This document shows, piece by piece, positions 61,491 to 64,000 of a stretch of DNA of 64,000 bases. A program made the translations under genes and the position numbers. Within the stretch, counting starts at the first letter, position 1; every line of letters starts with the position of its first letter. This DNA comes from Haloterrigena gelatinilytica (lineage in GTDB: Archaea; Halobacteriota; Halobacteria; Halobacteriales; Natrialbaceae). Under the pieces are notes generated by a model. That model was given only the letters and a program-made list of their open reading frames with translations. It ran no database searches and was not told the DNA's origin. The stretch is from assembly GCF_013342145.1 (NCBI RefSeq), contig NZ_JABUQZ010000001.1, forward strand, positions 3,348,001 through 3,412,000, given 5' to 3'.

Positions 61491-61696
61491 CGCCTCTGTC
61501 CGGTAATCACGACTGTCCAATCTGTGGTGACGTGTTCGACTCGAGAAGCGAACTCGAGGACCACTCCTTGGAGGAGCACCGACGCCAGCTCGATCGCAGT
61601 TAGTCAGCCCGCGAATTCGAACATCGCGGAGATTGCAGCGGGCAGAAGGCGCACTTTCACTCGGAGGACTGCGAGGAGTTCGACGCCGTCGAGTGA
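61382..61696 (+). pseudogene. Zinc-finger gene interrupted by an in-frame TAG
   Basis: A GTG-started frame of 73 codons ends with a C2H2 finger, CPICGDVFDSRSELEDHSLE with a final His, then TAG (61601-61603). The same frame continues for 30 more codons and reads FEHRGDCSGQKAHFHSEDCE then EFDAVE and TGA (61694-61696), a second Cys/His module. The region before about 61505 looks non-coding. Best read as a decayed two-module zinc-finger protein, or a base error at the TAG. Confidence 0.4.
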
Positions 61697-61802
61697 CGTG
61701 GCGACTCCCTCGCGGCGCGGCCGAGAACGTCGGTCGGGAGTCCCCGCCCGAAGGCCGGGAGAGCCGAAAGGATAACACTCCCCCGCTTCGAGAGCACCAC
61801 CT

Positions 61803-62819
61803 GTGACTCTCACTGACGTCGCGACGGCCCCGGATCTCCTGCGGCTCGTCGCCGTTCCGGTCTTCGCCTGGGTCGCCGTCCGCGACATCGAGACCAGGCG
61901 CGTCTCGAGCGCCGTCTGGATCCCCCTCTCCCTGCTCGGCGCCGTCCTGCTCGTCTGGGACGGGTGGCTCGCCTGGACGGCCGGCGGGACCGCCTGGACC
62001 TACGACTTTCTCCTGCCGACGACGGTGAGCCTGGGGTTCGTCGTCCCCATCGCCTACCTGTTCTGGTGGATCGGCGGGATCGGCGGCGCGGACGCGAAGG
62101 CCTTGCTCGTGTTGGCCCTGTTCTTCCCGGTGTACCCGGAGTACGCGGTCGGCTCGTGGACGTTCCCGGTGACGTCCATGCCCGTCGAGGCGTTCGCCTT
62201 TACCGTCCTGGTCAACACCGTCTTCATCGGCCTCGCCGCCCCGATCTTCCTCGCCGTCTGCAACGCCGTCGCCGGCCGGTTCGCCGGCGTCATGTTCATC
62301 GGCTGGCCAGTCTCGTGGGACGCGATCCCCGAAACCCACGGCCGCCTCCTCGAGACGCCCGACGGCCCCTCCCGGGGCGGGCTCGACCTCGACGCCCTCC
62401 GGATGTACCTCCGCTGGCGCGGCCTGACGCTGGCCGACGTCCGCGAGGACCCCGACCGCTACCGCGATCCGGCGACCCTGCCCGTCGAGCCCAATCCCCC
62501 GACCGACGGCGCCGTCACCGCCGCGGTTCGCGGCGACGGCGGCGCGACGCTCGAGGGCGAGAGCGAACTCGAGACCGATTCCACCACCGACGGGCTCGAG
62601 GTATCGACCGACGACCCGTGGGGCGCCGACGCCTTCCTCGAGGACATCGAGGGCTCGGCCTACGGGACTCGGCCCGCCGAACTACGGGAGGGCCTCGAGG
62701 TGCTCGCGACCGAGGAGACGGTCTGGATCTCGCCGGGCACGCCGTTTCTCGTCCCGACGTTCCTCGGCCTGCTGGTCGCGCTGGGCTACGGCAACCTGTT
62801 CATCGGACCGCTGTTCTGA
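61803..62819 (+). CDS. A24-family prepilin/preflagellin peptidase (PibD-like)
   Basis: 338 residues from a GTG. Aspartyl membrane protease with catalytic Asp in WVAVRDIETRRV (D28) and in GGIGGADAKALLVL (D97, the GxGD-like site here as G-G-A-D). About seven membrane segments, with a long acidic soluble insert (about 190-310) before the last helix. It would cleave type IV pilin and archaellin signal peptides at the inner face. The insert makes it longer than bacterial TadV types but is common in haloarchaeal forms. Confidence 0.85.
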   Translation: MTLTDVATAPDLLRLVAVPVFAWVAVRDIETRRVSSAVWIPLSLLGAVLLVWDGWLAWTAGGTAWTYDFLLPTTVSLGFVVPIAYLFWWIGGIGGADAKALLVLALFFPVYPEYAVGSWTFPVTSMPVEAFAFTVLVNTVFIGLAAPIFLAVCNAVAGRFAGVMFIGWPVSWDAIPETHGRLLETPDGPSRGGLDLDALRMYLRWRGLTLADVREDPDRYRDPATLPVEPNPPTDGAVTAAVRGDGGATLEGESELETDSTTDGLEVSTDDPWGADAFLEDIEGSAYGTRPAELREGLEVLATEETVWISPGTPFLVPTFLGLLVALGYGNLFIGPLF

Positions 62820-62862
62820 GACGCGGACAGTCTCTCTCCGGCCCCGTTCCGATCAATCGACG

Positions 62863-62879
62863 TGCGGTGGCGCGCGCTG
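62863..62879 (+). repeat. Isolated left end of the dispersed repeat
   Basis: TGCGGTGGCGCGCGCTG is identical to 14190-14206 and forms a near-perfect inverted pair with 63091-63107 (two mismatches). The sequence right after it does not continue the element, so it is a truncated copy or a terminal inverted repeat. Confidence 0.7.
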
Positions 62880-62995
62880 CACCGTGGTGGGCGAGCAGCG
62901 AACGTGTTCCCTCGAGTCAACCGAGCATCGGTCGAGGTTCGCTTCAAAATCGAGTCCGAGCCGAAGCGCTCTGCGAATCGTGGCAGCTAGGGGGA

Positions 62996-63107
62996 CCACA
63001 CCCTCCCCAGCCGATTCGTTCGCTCGCATACTCGCTTACTCATCCCTCGCGCAGTATCGTCGGTCGCCTCACTACCGTTCGGCCGACCGACAGCGCGCGC
63101 CGTCGCA
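62996..63107 (-). repeat. Dispersed structured intergenic repeat, copy B (inverted)
   Basis: Reading minus from 63107: TGCGACGGCGCGCGCTG, an 8-bp perfect hairpin (GTCGGTCG/CGACCGAC, 63059-63066 with 63084-63091), GCGAGGGATGAG (63039-63050) and CGAATCGGCTGGGGAGGG (63001-63018). Order and spacing match copy A at 14190-14310. Both hairpin arms differ from copy A yet still pair. Confidence 0.75.
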
Positions 63108-63164
63108 GAGAAAATTACTGCCCCGAAGTGTCGGCCCGTCGCTGATACGTCACCAGTGATCGAC

Positions 63165-63398
63165 TCACTGCGCGTACACGAACCGCTCGTACAGCGGCAC
63201 CAGCGCGGTCCAGAAGACGACGAAGACCGCGCCGACGCCGATGAGGGCGAGCCACGGATCCCCTCGACCCGTCGGGAGTCCGGTGGAGAACAGCGCGAGC
63301 GTCCCCAGGAACAGGAACAGACAGACGACCACGCTCCCTAACTCGAGGATCGTGGCGACGGGATGGGCCCGGAACTGGGCGGCGATATCGGCGAGCAT
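63165..63398 (-). CDS. Small two-TM membrane protein
   Basis: 77 residues from the ATG at 63396-63398 (MLADIAAQFRAHPVATILEL). Two membrane segments (about 14-36 and 48-66) ending LVPLYERFVYAQ. No family recalled. Downstream of the HIT gene in the same direction, 112 bp apart. Confidence 0.6.
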   Translation of the reverse strand: MLADIAAQFRAHPVATILELGSVVVCLFLFLGTLALFSTGLPTGRGDPWLALIGVGAVFVVFWTALVPLYERFVYAQ

Positions 63399-63510
63399 AC
63401 GCGAGAGTGACGGGCGACGATCAAAAACGTCACGGCAATTCGGCGGCGGGATCGGTCGCTGCGCTCTCACCGCCGCGCTCACCGCGGATCTGCGAAGACG
63501 GGCCGCAGTC

Positions 63511-63930
63511 TCAGGCTCGAGACTCGATCGCGTCGGCGATCTCGTCGAGTCGGTCGTCGTCGATGTCTTCCTGGCCGCCGAACATGGCGTGGATCGGCCC
63601 GGCGCCGTCGTCGTCGAACCGCGGGACGATGTGACAGTGGACGTGGGGCACTTCTTGACCCGCTTCCTCGCCGTTGTTGAACGCGACCGTCGAGGCGTCG
63701 GCGTCGACGCTCTCCTCGACGGCGGGCACCAGCCGGTGGACCGTCGCGTAGAGGTCCTCGGCGACGTCGTCGGGGACGTCGTTCAGCCGCTCGTACTCGT
63801 CTTTCGGGATAACCAGCGTGTGCCCCGGCGCCAGCGGATTGGCGTCGAGGAAGGCGATCGTCGTCTCGTCTTCGTACACGACTCGAGCGGGGATCTCCCC
63901 CTCGACGATCTGGCTGAAGATCGTACTCAT
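63511..63930 (-). CDS. HIT-family nucleotide hydrolase
   Basis: 139 residues. The histidine triad HVHCHIVPRF supplies H96, H98 and H100 on the active strand (VPHVHCHIVP). N-terminal IFSQIVEGEIPARVVYEDET and APGHTLVIPKDEYERLNDVP fit the HINT/Fhit branch that cleaves nucleoside phosphoramidates or dinucleotides. A disordered acidic end follows. Start MSTIFSQI is the standard one. Confidence 0.92.
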   Translation of the reverse strand: MSTIFSQIVEGEIPARVVYEDETTIAFLDANPLAPGHTLVIPKDEYERLNDVPDDVAEDLYATVHRLVPAVEESVDADASTVAFNNGEEAGQEVPHVHCHIVPRFDDDGAGPIHAMFGGQEDIDDDRLDEIADAIESRA

Positions 63931-64000
63931 ACGCGAGTGTGTGTCGGCCGGCTGTAAGAAGCTTACTCGCCGACCTCGCGGTCGGAATCGCCACCGATCG

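Larger units (their letters stand above)
62820..63164. other. Intergenic region made of repeat elements
   Basis: 345 bp with no gene. It contains a 17-bp copy of the element's left end on the plus strand (62863-62879) and a whole inverted copy (62996-63107); the 116 bp between them matches nothing recognised. Confidence 0.5.

Noticed and set aside
63963-64000. Possible C-terminus of a minus-strand gene at the right edge (ends GGDSDREVGE then TAA)
   Set aside because: Only about 12 codons are visible, too little to call a gene, although the short gap to the HIT gene makes it plausible.
1-64000. tRNA, rRNA, CRISPR array or replication origin
   Set aside because: No T-arm-like GGTTCGAATC set, no rRNA-like conserved tract, no regularly spaced direct repeats outside the DKKH gene, and no Orc1/Cdc6 gene with ORB repeats were seen.

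Overview
The window looks like chromosome from an extremely halophilic archaeon (class Halobacteria, probably Natrialbales, by analogy with Natrinema or Haloterrigena). The reasons are high GC, very acidic proteins, archaeal TBP, Hjc, Trm-G10 and PibD-type proteins, HalOD1 and bacterio-opsin-activator (HTH_10) regulators, an ISH3-family transposase remnant, and many TATA boxes 26-28 nt before the start codon, which imply leaderless mRNAs. I saw no rRNA, tRNA or CRISPR array.

Layout. 1-8 kb: truncated hjc, a CPBP protease, a giant 8-PAS/GAF/HTH_10 sensor-regulator, a HalOD1 protein and a pseudo-receiver-PAS protein. 8-13 kb: a lipoprotein, S-adenosylhomocysteine hydrolase, a secreted acidic protein and an SAH/MTA-type deaminase. 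13-21 kb: a SpoIIM-like membrane protein and a copper island (two P1B ATPases, a TRASH-domain Lrp regulator, an HMA chaperone). 21-25 kb: hisG, an HTH protein, tbp and trmG10. 24.5-27.6 kb: a second receiver-GAF-HTH_10 regulator followed by three small same-strand genes. 28-32 kb: an eroded hydrolase, a PiT transporter, then an AT-rich island with a secreted Asp/Lys/His-repeat protein and a broken ISH3 transposase. 32-38 kb: DUF5828-like, a Csp-like Cys protein, upp, cupin, DUF2892 and an S9 peptidase. 38-45 kb: a TAXI-type TRAP transporter operon flanked by three paralogous membrane proteins. 45-54 kb: housekeeping genes (YigZ, ACT, hisB, trkH, hisA) and an SLC13/RCK transporter. 54-60.6 kb: two paralogous PiT transporters bracketing three UspA proteins and an APC permease. 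60.8-64 kb: [2Fe-2S] ferredoxin, an eroded zinc-finger gene, an A24 prepilin peptidase, and a HIT protein.

How genes work together. Copper handling (sensor, chaperone, CPC and CPH pumps, possibly a Csp-like store), methyl-cycle by-product removal (AhcY plus deaminase), dispersed histidine biosynthesis (hisG, hisB, hisA) and stress-linked anion/amino-acid transport are the coherent themes. The most promising undescribed items are (i) a roughly 120-bp intergenic element present at 14.19 kb and, inverted, at 63.1 kb, sharing exact 12- and 18-nt blocks and a hairpin whose two arms change together, (ii) the secreted (D[D/K]KH)12 protein in its AT-rich island, and (iii) the three-paralog membrane family around the TAXI-TRAP operon.
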